This document shows positions 12,469 through 20,688 of a stretch of DNA of 22,143 nucleotides, piece by piece. Where the stretch lies: positions 1-22,143 of the forward strand of contig CAZUCD010000057.1 in assembly GCA_964618855.1 (NCBI GenBank), given 5' to 3'. Every line of letters begins with the position of its first letter. The stretch's first letter is position 1. The stretch is from CAZUCD01 sp964618855. Lineage in GTDB: Bacteria; Sumerlaeota; Sumerlaeia; SLMS01; JANRJK01. Position numbers and translations under genes: made by a program. Below the pieces are notes generated by a model. It was not told the origin of the DNA. It saw only the letters and a program-made list of their open reading frames with translations, and made no database searches.

Positions 12469-15252
12469 ATGCTGAACCCAATCTTGAAAGCCAGCGGCGG
12501 CGGTCCCAGCCTCCGCTCGATGATGGCGCTTGCCGCGATGATGGCCACGCTGTGCGCCCCCGCCGCGGCGCAGGACTGCGACAATGACGGAATCGTCGAC
12601 CGCGCGGAGTTGCTGCTTCCGCAGGTCGAGTTCGGCCAGGACTTCGAGGCCGGGGCCGGCGGGTGGACGCTGACCGGCCTGTGGCGCATCGAAGTTGGCG
12701 ATGGTTGCGGCGCCGGAGCCCCAACCCTCACCCCTGCCTCGCGTGCCGTCTACAACCGCGCCGACACCTGCACATTCAACACGGGGGGGATCAACACGGG
12801 CACGATGACCTCCCCCGTCTTCGCGCTCAACCCAACATGGGAGAGCGTCACCCTCAAGTACTACGACCATTCGATCGTCGAGGGCCAGGACCCGAACTTC
12901 GACTTCCAAAGGGTCCAGGTTTCCCACAACGGCGGCCCGTTCCAAACCCTGCGCGTGGACCAGTCGACCGGTGCCTCTCCCACCGTCCGCCCGTGGGGTG
13001 AGCGCACGATAGACCTGACCGCCTTCAAGGGCGGCACGGTCCGGATTCGCTTCAGCTTCGACACCGGCGACGGCAACTTCAACGACTTCCGCGGCTGGTA
13101 CGTGGATGACGTGCGGATCCTGAAGGTCAGCAGCGACTGCAACGCCAACACGATTCCGGACGAGTGCGAGAGCTTCACGCCCGCCGTCCTGTCTTCCAAC
13201 CGGGTCAACCCGGCGCAGACGGCGGCCGTCACGCTCCCCTTCCTCGTCACGTTCGCGGACGCAGTCAACGTCACCGGCCCCTCGGCATTCCAGGTCACGC
13301 GCACCGGCACCGTCACAACCTCCGGGATGACGGTCGCGGGAGCCGGCGCCTCCCGCAATGTGAGCGTCAACGGCGTCGTGGGGGACGGCACCGTGCGGCT
13401 CGACGTTCTCGCGGGTTCAGGCGTGTCGAGCATCTGCCACGGGATTCCGCTCCCGACGGCGTACACCTCAGGAGAGACGTACATCGTGGACCACACGGCC
13501 CCGTTCCCGGGCACGGTCACGGAAACGTCCATCAACTCCTGCACGGACATCCGGGTGAACTACGAAGGCGCGACCGACGTGCTCGCCGGAGGCGTGGCAA
13601 GCGGCCTCGCGACCGTCGAGCTCTACTACCGCCACGAGGGCGGCCCCTGGACCGCCACGGGCCTCACCGCCTCCTCGACGTCGGCCTCTTTCGCGTTCAC
13701 CGCGCCGCAAACGCTGGGACTTTATGAGTTCAAGCTCCGCGCGACAGACAACGTCGGCAACGTCTCCCCCGTCCCGAGTGGCGCGGGCGACGTCTCTGTC
13801 CTCATCGACACCGAGCCGCCGCAGATCGTGGACTGCCCGGCCAGCTTCGAGACGCCCTGCAACACCAACGAGGGATTCAACCTCTCCTACGTCCCCTCCG
13901 TGGCCGACAACTGCTCGGAGACAACCACCTTCGAAATCGATCCCCCCAACCCCCTGCCGTACGGCACCACGCTCGTCACGGTCACGGCGACCGACGAGGC
14001 GGGAAACGTCTCCGAGCCCTGCCAGTTCAGCGTGACCGTGGTGCCGGACAAGCAGGACCCGCTGCGCCTCTTCTCGAGCGCGGCCGGGGATGGCTACGTG
14101 CGCGAGCCCGACCTCGTCGGCGGCATCGAGGGCCCGGTGAACACGAAGTCGCAGACCCTCTATGTCGGCGACGACGTGACGAACTGGGGCTACCGCTCGA
14201 TCCTGAGCTTCCCGACGTCGTCCCTGCCGCCCGGCGCCGTGGTCACGGCAGCACGCATCCGCCTGACCCGTGCGAGCGGCTTCGGCAACCCGGCCGGCCT
14301 TGGACCGCTCCGCCTCGACATGGGGAACCCGAACATCGGCGTCGCCGCAACGATCGACCCGCTCGACTATGACATCGCCGCCGCCCCCATCCTGAATGTG
14401 GCGAGTTCCTTCCCCTATCCTGCAGGGGACGACTTCACCACCTTCGCGGAGATCAGCGGCGCCCATCTGGCCGACCTCAATCTGGGCGGCATCACGCAGT
14501 TCCGCGTGCGGTTCGAGAACGAGTCGGACGAGGACAGCGTGCGCGACACGCTCTCGTTCCACTCCGGCGAGGCCGGCATCTCCGTCCGCCCGGAGCTCAT
14601 CGTCGAGTACTACAAGCCGAGCTGCTTCGAGTACCCAGAGCCACCGACCCCGGCTGCCGGGCCGTTCACGCTCGTTGCATACGCCACACCGGCGAACGAT
14701 GGCCGCGTGACTGAGTACCACTGGACCAGCGGCGTCGGCGGCGTGGCCGATGCGGCATCCACCACCACGCCCGTCGGGGACACCGCGAGCCGCCAGCAGC
14801 ACCAGCTCATGCTCAGCTTCGACACCTCGTCCGTCCCGGCCGACGCCACCATCGTCTCCGCGGAGCTCCAGCTCTTCCTGACCTCCCGCATCGGCACGCC
14901 AGCTTCCCTCGGGCCGCTCGTCGTGGACATGCGCAACCCGTTCATCGACGCGACCAGCTACCGCTACGGGTCCTCCGACGTCGTCCAGCCCGAGGACTTC
15001 CAGGTCTACTCCCCGTTCCAGGGGGTCGCCACCCTCACCCTGCCAGCCTTGACGAACCAGTACACCGCCGCCCTGCTCAACCCGACCGGCCTCATGGCCA
15101 TCAACAAGGGCGGAACCACGCAGATGAAGGTCCACTACACGCTCGAGGACAACGGCAACGCCCTCTCGGACACGGCGTCGTTCGCGACCGGCAACTTCGG
15201 CGCGACCTCACCCGCCCGCCCGAGGCTCACCATCACCTACATGACACCGTAG
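12469..15252 (+). CDS. Large secreted multidomain protein (jelly-roll, Ig-like, HYR and two DNRLRE-like domains)
   Basis: This is a 927-residue exported protein with a signal peptide ending near APAAAQ (residue 35). DCDNDGIVDRAELL at 36 and DCNANTIPDECESF at 223 are short Asp/Asn-rich, Ca-loop-like motifs I associate with Planctomycetota secreted proteins. Residues 50-221 form a beta-sandwich module (FEAGAGGWTLTGLWRIE ... WYVDDVRIL) like the immune-inhibitor or MAM-type domains of surface proteins. Residues 235-330 look like a bacterial Ig-like domain. Residues 448-524 form an HYR domain (PPQIVDCPASFETPCN ... TATDEAGNVSEPCQFSVTV). Residues 530-714 and 731-927 are two divergent copies of a DNRLRE-like domain (LSFPTSSLPPGAVVTAARI and LSFDTSSVPADATIVSAEL; later LGPLRLDMGNPNIG and LGPLVVDMRNPFID). 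No enzyme motif, sortase signal or PEP-CTERM is visible. AGGAG at 12455-12459 supports the start. It is probably a cell-surface or matrix adhesive protein. Confidence 0.85.
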   Translation: MLNPILKASGGGPSLRSMMALAAMMATLCAPAAAQDCDNDGIVDRAELLLPQVEFGQDFEAGAGGWTLTGLWRIEVGDGCGAGAPTLTPASRAVYNRADTCTFNTGGINTGTMTSPVFALNPTWESVTLKYYDHSIVEGQDPNFDFQRVQVSHNGGPFQTLRVDQSTGASPTVRPWGERTIDLTAFKGGTVRIRFSFDTGDGNFNDFRGWYVDDVRILKVSSDCNANTIPDECESFTPAVLSSNRVNPAQTAAVTLPFLVTFADAVNVTGPSAFQVTRTGTVTTSGMTVAGAGASRNVSVNGVVGDGTVRLDVLAGSGVSSICHGIPLPTAYTSGETYIVDHTAPFPGTVTETSINSCTDIRVNYEGATDVLAGGVASGLATVELYYRHEGGPWTATGLTASSTSASFAFTAPQTLGLYEFKLRATDNVGNVSPVPSGAGDVSVLIDTEPPQIVDCPASFETPCNTNEGFNLSYVPSVADNCSETTTFEIDPPNPLPYGTTLVTVTATDEAGNVSEPCQFSVTVVPDKQDPLRLFSSAAGDGYVREPDLVGGIEGPVNTKSQTLYVGDDVTNWGYRSILSFPTSSLPPGAVVTAARIRLTRASGFGNPAGLGPLRLDMGNPNIGVAATIDPLDYDIAAAPILNVASSFPYPAGDDFTTFAEISGAHLADLNLGGITQFRVRFENESDEDSVRDTLSFHSGEAGISVRPELIVEYYKPSCFEYPEPPTPAAGPFTLVAYATPANDGRVTEYHWTSGVGGVADAASTTTPVGDTASRQQHQLMLSFDTSSVPADATIVSAELQLFLTSRIGTPASLGPLVVDMRNPFIDATSYRYGSSDVVQPEDFQVYSPFQGVATLTLPALTNQYTAALLNPTGLMAINKGGTTQMKVHYTLEDNGNALSDTASFATGNFGATSPARPRLTITYMTP

Positions 15253-15276
15253 GCCTGCACTCGGCACGATCCGCGG

Positions 15277-15312
15277 CACTCCGGGCCGGTCCGTAAGGAC
15301 CGGCCCGGAGTG
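15277..15312 (+). terminator. Strong hairpin terminator after the secreted protein gene
   Basis: ACTCCGGGCCGGTCC (15278-15292) and GGACCGGCCCGGAGT (15297-15311) are perfect 15-base complements around a GTAA loop, and one more C-G pair (15277/15312) extends the stem. Only a short GTTT follows, so release may be inefficient or factor-aided. The stem is symmetric and could also stop minus-strand transcription. It separates the secreted protein gene from the four-gene operon. Confidence 0.85.
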
Positions 15313-15316
15313 TTTA

Positions 15317-15328
15317 GGGTGGCCACCC
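15317..15328. promoter_or_regulatory. Perfect 12-base palindrome upstream of the YheT-type gene
   Basis: GGGTGGCCACCC is its own reverse complement and lies between the terminator and the ATG at 15360. The first gene of the operon has no visible Shine-Dalgarno sequence and only 47 bases separate it from the terminator, so this palindrome is the only candidate control element there. It may be chance in GC-rich DNA. Confidence 0.3.
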
Positions 15329-15359
15329 GACCCCAAAGGCGATTCCATTCCCGCCGAAA

Positions 15360-16349
15360 ATGGTTCCTGTCCCTGTTTTCCGTCCCGCCTGGTGGCTCCC
15401 CGGGGCCCATGCGCAGACGGTCTGGGGCGCCGTCGTGCGCAGGCTTCCACGCGTTCGGACACGCCGCGAGCGTTTCCGCCTGCCGGACGGCAACTCCCTT
15501 ACGCTCCACCACCTCGACGCAGACCCGGGCGCCCCGCGCGTCCTTATGCTGCATGGACTCGAGGGTTCGGAGCGTTCGCACTACATCGCGGGGATGCTGG
15601 CGGAGTGCGTCCGGCGCGGCTGGGCAGCCACCGTCCTCGTCGCGAGGACGTGCGACGGGCGCATGCCACGCGGGCGCGTGCTTTACCACAGCGGCGCGAC
15701 CGGGGACCTGGACGCCGTCGCGCGCCGGCTGGCGGAGCGCGAACCCGGGCGCACCCTCTTCGCCGTCGGCTACTCGATGGGCGCGAACATCCTCGGCAAG
15801 TGGCTCGGGGAGGCCGGCGCCACCGCACCCGTCGCCGCAGCAGCCCTCGTCTGCACGCCCTTTGTCCTCAGGCAGGCCGGGCCCGCGCTCGATCGGACTG
15901 CCGGCGGGCTCTATTCCCGCCGCTTCCTGGCCACCCTCATCCCCAAGGCGCTCCGCAAGGCGCGCGAGTTCCCCGACCTCCTCGACGCGGACCGCATCCG
16001 CTCCATCCGCACCATCCTCGAGTACGACCACGAGGTCACCGCGCGACTCCACGGATTCCGCGATGCGTGGGACTACTACGACCGGTCGAGCAGCGCGCAG
16101 TTCCTCCCCGACGTGCGCGTGCCGACGCTCCTGCTCTCCGCCGCGGACGATCCGCTGGTGCCGCGGGAGTCGTTCCCTTTCCGCGCGGCGCGCGGCTCGC
16201 GCTGGCTGGAGCCACGCCTTCACCGCCGCGGCGGGCACATAGGGTTCGTCGGGGGCCCGTGGCCCTGGCGGGCGGACTATTGGGCGGAACGCGAGGTGGC
16301 GGGGTGGCTCGCCCCGCTTGACGCTCTGCGGGGGGGCTGCGCGCGATAG
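15360..16349 (+). CDS. Alpha/beta hydrolase of the YheT family
   Basis: This 329-residue protein matches the YheT/EMB8-like (COG0429) hydrolases. It opens with FRPAWWLPGAHAQTVW, the family's PPWWLRNGHLQT-like start, then HGLEGSERSHYI (oxyanion region). The nucleophile elbow is GYSMGAN with S139. Acid candidates are D263 or D264 in SAADDPLVP, and the histidine is H293 in RGGHIGF. The usual N-x-RGCSG motif is altered to VARTCDG, but the YHSG that follows is kept (LYHSGATGDL). Members are esterases or lipases of mostly unknown substrate and are thought to act on acyl-lipids. No signal peptide or membrane segment is present, so it is probably cytosolic. No Shine-Dalgarno is visible, which could mean a leaderless or weakly translated message. 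It is the first gene of a tightly packed operon whose next gene begins 5 bases on. Confidence 0.85.
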   Translation: MVPVPVFRPAWWLPGAHAQTVWGAVVRRLPRVRTRRERFRLPDGNSLTLHHLDADPGAPRVLMLHGLEGSERSHYIAGMLAECVRRGWAATVLVARTCDGRMPRGRVLYHSGATGDLDAVARRLAEREPGRTLFAVGYSMGANILGKWLGEAGATAPVAAAALVCTPFVLRQAGPALDRTAGGLYSRRFLATLIPKALRKAREFPDLLDADRIRSIRTILEYDHEVTARLHGFRDAWDYYDRSSSAQFLPDVRVPTLLLSAADDPLVPRESFPFRAARGSRWLEPRLHRRGGHIGFVGGPWPWRADYWAEREVAGWLAPLDALRGGCAR

Positions 16350-16354
16350 GGCGC

Positions 16355-18928
16355 GTGAGCCGCGACTACTCCGCCCGCGTAGCACTCGCCCTGGCGCGGC
16401 ACCCATACCGGTGCTTCGTCCTTGCGCTGCTGCTCACCATCGGCGCGGTCGCCGCCATCCAGAAGAAACTCGCGATCGAGACCGACCTGACCGCGCTCCT
16501 GCCGCGCGACTCACCCGTGGGCGCGGCCACGCGCGAGGCCATCCGGGACTTTGGCGGCTTCGACTTCATGTACTGCGTGCTTGAGGCCGAGCCGGGCCAG
16601 GCCGCGCGCCTGATCGAGGCCGCGCCCCGCGTTGCCGCCGCGCTCGACGACCGCCAGCTCCTAACCGACATCACCTGGCGCTACCAGCCCGACCGCCTCG
16701 ATGCCGTCGGCGTCGAGGGGCAGGTGCGGATCCTGGCCCTCCTTACCGAGGCGGAGTGGAACGAGATCGACCGGCGAGTGCAGCCGACGGAGATCTCCCG
16801 CCGCGTCGCCGCCATCGCCTCGCTCCTGAACCTCCCCGAGGGAGCCCCCGCGCGGCAATCCGTGGCTCGCGACCCGCTCGGCATCCTGGAGACGCTCGAC
16901 GACCGGCGCGAAATCCTGCGCGGCCCCCTCAAGCTCAACGTCAACAATGGCTACTTCCTCTCGGCCGACAGCTCCACGCTGCTGATTCTGCTCAAGCCGC
17001 GCAAGCCATCGACCGACCTGCTGTTCTCCGCCGACCTGAAGGCGTTCCTGGACGGCACGCGGGAGGCTCTCTATGAGCGGCACCCCGATTGGCGGGGCAC
17101 GATCGGGATCGAGTTCTTCGGGGCGCCGGTCGAGGCGATCGCGGAGGCGGACCAACTACGCGCGGACGCAAAACAGACCGCCGCGCTCTCGACCGCGCTC
17201 ATCCTTGTCCTCTTCCTCGCGGTCTTCCGCAGGCCGGAGGCGCTCGTGTTCACGCTGCTGCCCGCGGCCCTGGCCGTGCTTTGGACCATGGGCGCGACCG
17301 CCCTCGTGGTCGGGAGGCTGACGCAGGTCACGGCCACCTTCGCCGCCATCCTGATCGGACTGGGGGTGGACTACTCTGTGCACATCTACAACCGCTTCCT
17401 GGAGGAGGTGCGCCACGGGGCGCAGCTCAACGACGCCGTGATCACGTCCCTCTCGGCCACGAGCGCCAGCAACGCCGCCGCCACCATGACGACGGCGCTC
17501 GCGTTCTTCGCCATGACGGCCACGTCCTTCCTCGGGTTCCGGGAACTCGGCATGGTCCTCGGCATGGGGACGCTGATGAGCCTGCTGGCGTCGTGGCTGC
17601 TGATGCCGGGCCTGCTGCGCGCGCTCGGTCGGATGGAGCTCGCGCTGGTGAACCGAAGGCCGCTCCCGGACTTCGGCCTGCGCCGCGCGCGCTTCCTCGT
17701 GACCGCCTACCCCCGCATCACGCTCCTCGGGTCGCTCACCATAGCGTCGTTCCTCGCGCTCTACGCCCGCTCCATCGAGTTCGACTCCTCCTTCCGCAAC
17801 CTGCGGCAGGGCAGCCGCGCATACGAGCAGCTCCGCGAGCGCATCGAGTCCAAGTTCCAGAGCCCGGGCAGCCAGCTCATCGCGATCTCCGAGGGTGGCA
17901 CCCTTGATGAGGCGCTTGAGGAGAACGACCGCGTCTACCGCAACCTGGTCGCCCTCCGCACGGCCTACCCGATCCTGGCCATCGACTCGCTGCGCACCGT
18001 GTTCCCATCGCCCCGGACACAGGAACGCAGCCTCGCGCGCATGGGGGCCTTCGGCGTCGGACAGCTCGAATCGGAGCTCGACCGCATCGCGCGTGAGCAG
18101 GGACTCGACCCGGCGCCGTTCGCGCCGTTCATCGCCCGGATGCGCGAACTCCAGGTCATCGCCCGCAGGCTCACCGACTCGAAGGCACCCATCGTTTCCT
18201 TCGCCAACGTGGCGGACTCGACCTTCGAGGCGCTCGTCCAGAGCTACGTCGTCCACCGCACCCGCGAGGGCCGCTACCGCGTCGCCACGCAGATCTACCC
18301 GCAGAAGGGGGAGTGGGAATCGGGCGTGCCGGACGGCTTCGTCGATGGCCTGACCGAGGACCTGTCGCATCCGCTGGAACTCACGGGGCTCGCGGTCATC
18401 TGGGAGGAGCTGCAGCGCACGGTGCTGCGCGACCTTGCGCTGATCGCCGTGCTGTCGGTCGGGGCGCTTGCGCTCTTCCTCCTGCTCTACTTCCGGAGCG
18501 TGCGCGAGGCGGCCCTGTCCGCGCTTCCGGTGTGCGTGGGGACCCTGTGCACGCTCGGGCTGGCGGAGGCCGTGTCCATCAAGCTCAACTACCTCAACGT
18601 GATCGCCTTCCCCATCGTCATCGGCATCGGCATCGACGCGGGTTTCCACCTGCTCCACCGGTTCCGAGAGCTTGGCGGGCACGACCTGCGCATTCCGATC
18701 GAGCGCACGGGCCGCGCCATCGTCCTTTCCAGCCTTTCGACGTGCTTCGGTTTCGCGTCGCTGGCGACGGCGCAGTTCCGCAGCCTGCGCGAGATCGGCA
18801 TCCTGATCCTCTTCGGCATCCTGAGCACGCTGCTGTCCGCGCTCGTGCTCCTGCCCGCGGTGCTGAGGCTCCTGGTTGCGGAGCGCTCCGAGGTCTTCTC
18901 CGGCGGACGGGGGGACGAGCTCGGATGA
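16355..18928 (+). CDS. MMPL/RND-family lipid exporter (HpnN-like)
   Basis: This 857-residue inner-membrane protein starts at GTG 16355, five bases after the previous stop. The frame has no better start before residue 70, and the first membrane segment (CFVLALLLTIGAVAAIQ) follows directly. It has the two-fold repeat of RND transporters: TM1, a large periplasmic loop (about 41-275), five membrane segments (about 278-425), then the same again (TM near 452, loop to about 695, five TMs to about 850). Each half has the family's proton-relay region: GLGVDYSVHIYNRF (Asp339) and GIGIDAGFHLLHRF (Asp761). Two-loop MMPL and HpnN proteins move lipids such as hopanoids, mycolates or other envelope lipids out of the inner membrane; I see no hopanoid genes in the window, so the cargo is unknown. 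The stop overlaps the next start as ATGA. Context points to export of a glycolipid. Confidence 0.87.
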   Translation: MSRDYSARVALALARHPYRCFVLALLLTIGAVAAIQKKLAIETDLTALLPRDSPVGAATREAIRDFGGFDFMYCVLEAEPGQAARLIEAAPRVAAALDDRQLLTDITWRYQPDRLDAVGVEGQVRILALLTEAEWNEIDRRVQPTEISRRVAAIASLLNLPEGAPARQSVARDPLGILETLDDRREILRGPLKLNVNNGYFLSADSSTLLILLKPRKPSTDLLFSADLKAFLDGTREALYERHPDWRGTIGIEFFGAPVEAIAEADQLRADAKQTAALSTALILVLFLAVFRRPEALVFTLLPAALAVLWTMGATALVVGRLTQVTATFAAILIGLGVDYSVHIYNRFLEEVRHGAQLNDAVITSLSATSASNAAATMTTALAFFAMTATSFLGFRELGMVLGMGTLMSLLASWLLMPGLLRALGRMELALVNRRPLPDFGLRRARFLVTAYPRITLLGSLTIASFLALYARSIEFDSSFRNLRQGSRAYEQLRERIESKFQSPGSQLIAISEGGTLDEALEENDRVYRNLVALRTAYPILAIDSLRTVFPSPRTQERSLARMGAFGVGQLESELDRIAREQGLDPAPFAPFIARMRELQVIARRLTDSKAPIVSFANVADSTFEALVQSYVVHRTREGRYRVATQIYPQKGEWESGVPDGFVDGLTEDLSHPLELTGLAVIWEELQRTVLRDLALIAVLSVGALALFLLLYFRSVREAALSALPVCVGTLCTLGLAEAVSIKLNYLNVIAFPIVIGIGIDAGFHLLHRFRELGGHDLRIPIERTGRAIVLSSLSTCFGFASLATAQFRSLREIGILILFGILSTLLSALVLLPAVLRLLVAERSEVFSGGRGDELG

Positions 18929-20688
18929 CAGGCGTTCCGCGGAACATCGTGGCGGCGGGTGATGCGCGCACGCCGGACCTCTCCATCGTGATCATCAACT
19001 GGCGCATGGGGCACGACGTGCGCCAGGTGCTGCCCAGCATCGAGGCGCACCGGCACGACGCCCTCGTCGAGGTTGTCCTCGTCAACAAGCCCTCCGGGGA
19101 TGGGGTCGAGGAACTCGTTGCTGAAAACCACCCGTGGGTCCGCCTGATTCCATACGACACCTTCGGCATCGCCGTGATGCGCAACCAGGGCATCCGCGAG
19201 TCGCGCGGCCGGCTCGTCCTGATGCTGGATGCGGACACGGAGCTGATCGACGGCTGCCTGGATGCGCTTGTCCGGTTCATGGATGCAAACCCGCGCATCG
19301 GCGGTTGCGGCGGCCACACCACGCGCCCCGACGGCACTTTCGAGTACAACGTGAAGCGCTTCTACGACCTCGCCACCGTCGTCGCCCGCAGGAGCCCCCT
19401 CGAGCGCATCTGGCCCGAGAACCCGTGGAACCGCCGCCACCTGATGAAGGACAAGGACCACACGCGGCCGTTCGATGGGGACTGGATGGCGGGCGCGTGC
19501 TTCTGCATGCGCGCCGCCACGATCCGCGAGGTGGGCCTCTTCGACGACAACTATTACTTCGGGTTCGAGGACGTGGACTGGTGCTGGCGCGCGAAGCGCC
19601 TCGGCTGGCGCATCGCCTTCTGCCCCGACGCGCGCATCATCCACAAGGTCCAGCGCATGAGCGCGCGCGGCTGGAACAAGATGGCCAAGGAGCACATCAA
19701 GTCGGGCATACGCTTCTGGTGGAAGACGCGCCAGCAGGGCCTGCACTGGGCGTTCCCCGACCGCCCGCTTCCGCGGACGGCGCATGCCGGTCCCGCCCAA
19801 CCCGCGCCCGACGCCCCGGACCTCTCCGTCATCGTGCTCAACTACAACTGCCGCGACCTCCTGCGCGACTGCCTGCGGTCCTTGGAGGACGCCGCGCCTG
19901 GCCTCCGCATGGAGACCATCGTCGTGGACAATGCCAGCGCGGACGACAGCGTCGCGATGGTCCGCGCGGAGTTCCCCGCGGCCATCCTGATCGCGAACAC
20001 GGAGAACCTCGGCTTCACGCGGGGCAACAACGTGGGCATCGCGCGCGCCACGGGCCGGCACATCCTCCTGCTCAACAACGACACCGTCGTGCACGCCGGC
20101 GCCTTCGCCCAGGCCGTGCGCGCGATGGACGCGGACCCTTCGATCGGCGCCGCCGGGCTGCGGCTCCTCAATGCCGACGGCTCGCTCCAGCTCTCATGCC
20201 GCCGCTTCCCGAGCTTCCAGCAGGCGCTCTTCAACCGGAACTCCATCCTCACGCGGCTGATGCCGGGGAACAAGTTCTCGAAGGCGTACCTGCTGACCGA
20301 CCTGCCGCGCGACGAGATGGCGGACGTGGACTGGGTTTCCGGCGCGTGCCTGCTCGTGCGGCGCGAGGTCCTCGACGGGATCGGCGGCCTCGACGAGCGC
20401 TTCTTCATGTACTCGGAGGACGTGGACTTCTGCTACCGGGTGTGGCAGGCGGGCTGGCGCGTGACTTACATGCCGCAGGCCTGCGTGGTGCACCTGATCG
20501 GGCAGTCGACGCGCCGCGCGGCTCTCAAGCCCGTCATCGAGCGCCACCGCTCCATGTACCGGTTCTACAAGAAGCACTACAGCCGCGAGATCATGTTCCT
20601 CGATGCCACGACCGCACTGATGGTCTGGCTGAGGTGCGCGTGGGTTGTGGCGACTGAGCCGCTGCGGCGGCGGGGGGCGGGCGCGTGA
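18925..20688 (+). CDS. Two-domain GT2 glycosyltransferase (tandem WbbL-like)
   Basis: This 587-residue protein contains two complete GT-A domains of family 2 in one chain. Domain 1 (about 20-270): LSIVIINWRMGHDV, DxD at D102-A103-D104 (MLDADTEL), and acceptor/base motif FGFEDVDWCWRAKRLGWR (E215-D216). Domain 2 (about 299-555): LSVIVLNYNCRDLL, VVDNASADDS, metal motif NND at 384-386, and FFMYSEDVDFCYRVWQAGWR (E498-D499). These are hallmarks of rhamnosyl- and related transferases. Domain 1 has VLVNKPSGDG where GT2 enzymes have VVDNxSxDGS, so its nucleotide-binding Asp (near N54) is missing and its activity is uncertain. The C-terminus (ATTALMVWLRCAWVVA) is a hydrophobic helix that could anchor the enzyme at the membrane. 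The ATG overlaps the exporter stop by 4 bases, and the end overlaps the next start as GTGA. It could add two sugars in sequence to a lipid acceptor. Confidence 0.9.
   Translation: MTGVPRNIVAAGDARTPDLSIVIINWRMGHDVRQVLPSIEAHRHDALVEVVLVNKPSGDGVEELVAENHPWVRLIPYDTFGIAVMRNQGIRESRGRLVLMLDADTELIDGCLDALVRFMDANPRIGGCGGHTTRPDGTFEYNVKRFYDLATVVARRSPLERIWPENPWNRRHLMKDKDHTRPFDGDWMAGACFCMRAATIREVGLFDDNYYFGFEDVDWCWRAKRLGWRIAFCPDARIIHKVQRMSARGWNKMAKEHIKSGIRFWWKTRQQGLHWAFPDRPLPRTAHAGPAQPAPDAPDLSVIVLNYNCRDLLRDCLRSLEDAAPGLRMETIVVDNASADDSVAMVRAEFPAAILIANTENLGFTRGNNVGIARATGRHILLLNNDTVVHAGAFAQAVRAMDADPSIGAAGLRLLNADGSLQLSCRRFPSFQQALFNRNSILTRLMPGNKFSKAYLLTDLPRDEMADVDWVSGACLLVRREVLDGIGGLDERFFMYSEDVDFCYRVWQAGWRVTYMPQACVVHLIGQSTRRAALKPVIERHRSMYRFYKKHYSREIMFLDATTALMVWLRCAWVVATEPLRRRGAGA

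Noticed and set aside
17156..18682. Long minus-strand open frame antisense to the MMPL exporter
   Set aside because: His/Arg/Glu-rich with no domain; a typical shadow of high-GC coding sequence on the plus strand.
16355..18928. Naming the exporter HpnN and inferring hopanoid transport
   Set aside because: The two-fold MMPL topology fits, but many MMPL proteins share it and no squalene-hopene cyclase or hopanoid gene is in the window.
18589..20094. Long minus-strand open frame antisense to the tandem glycosyltransferase
   Set aside because: Same shadow composition, while the plus strand holds two clear GT2 domains.
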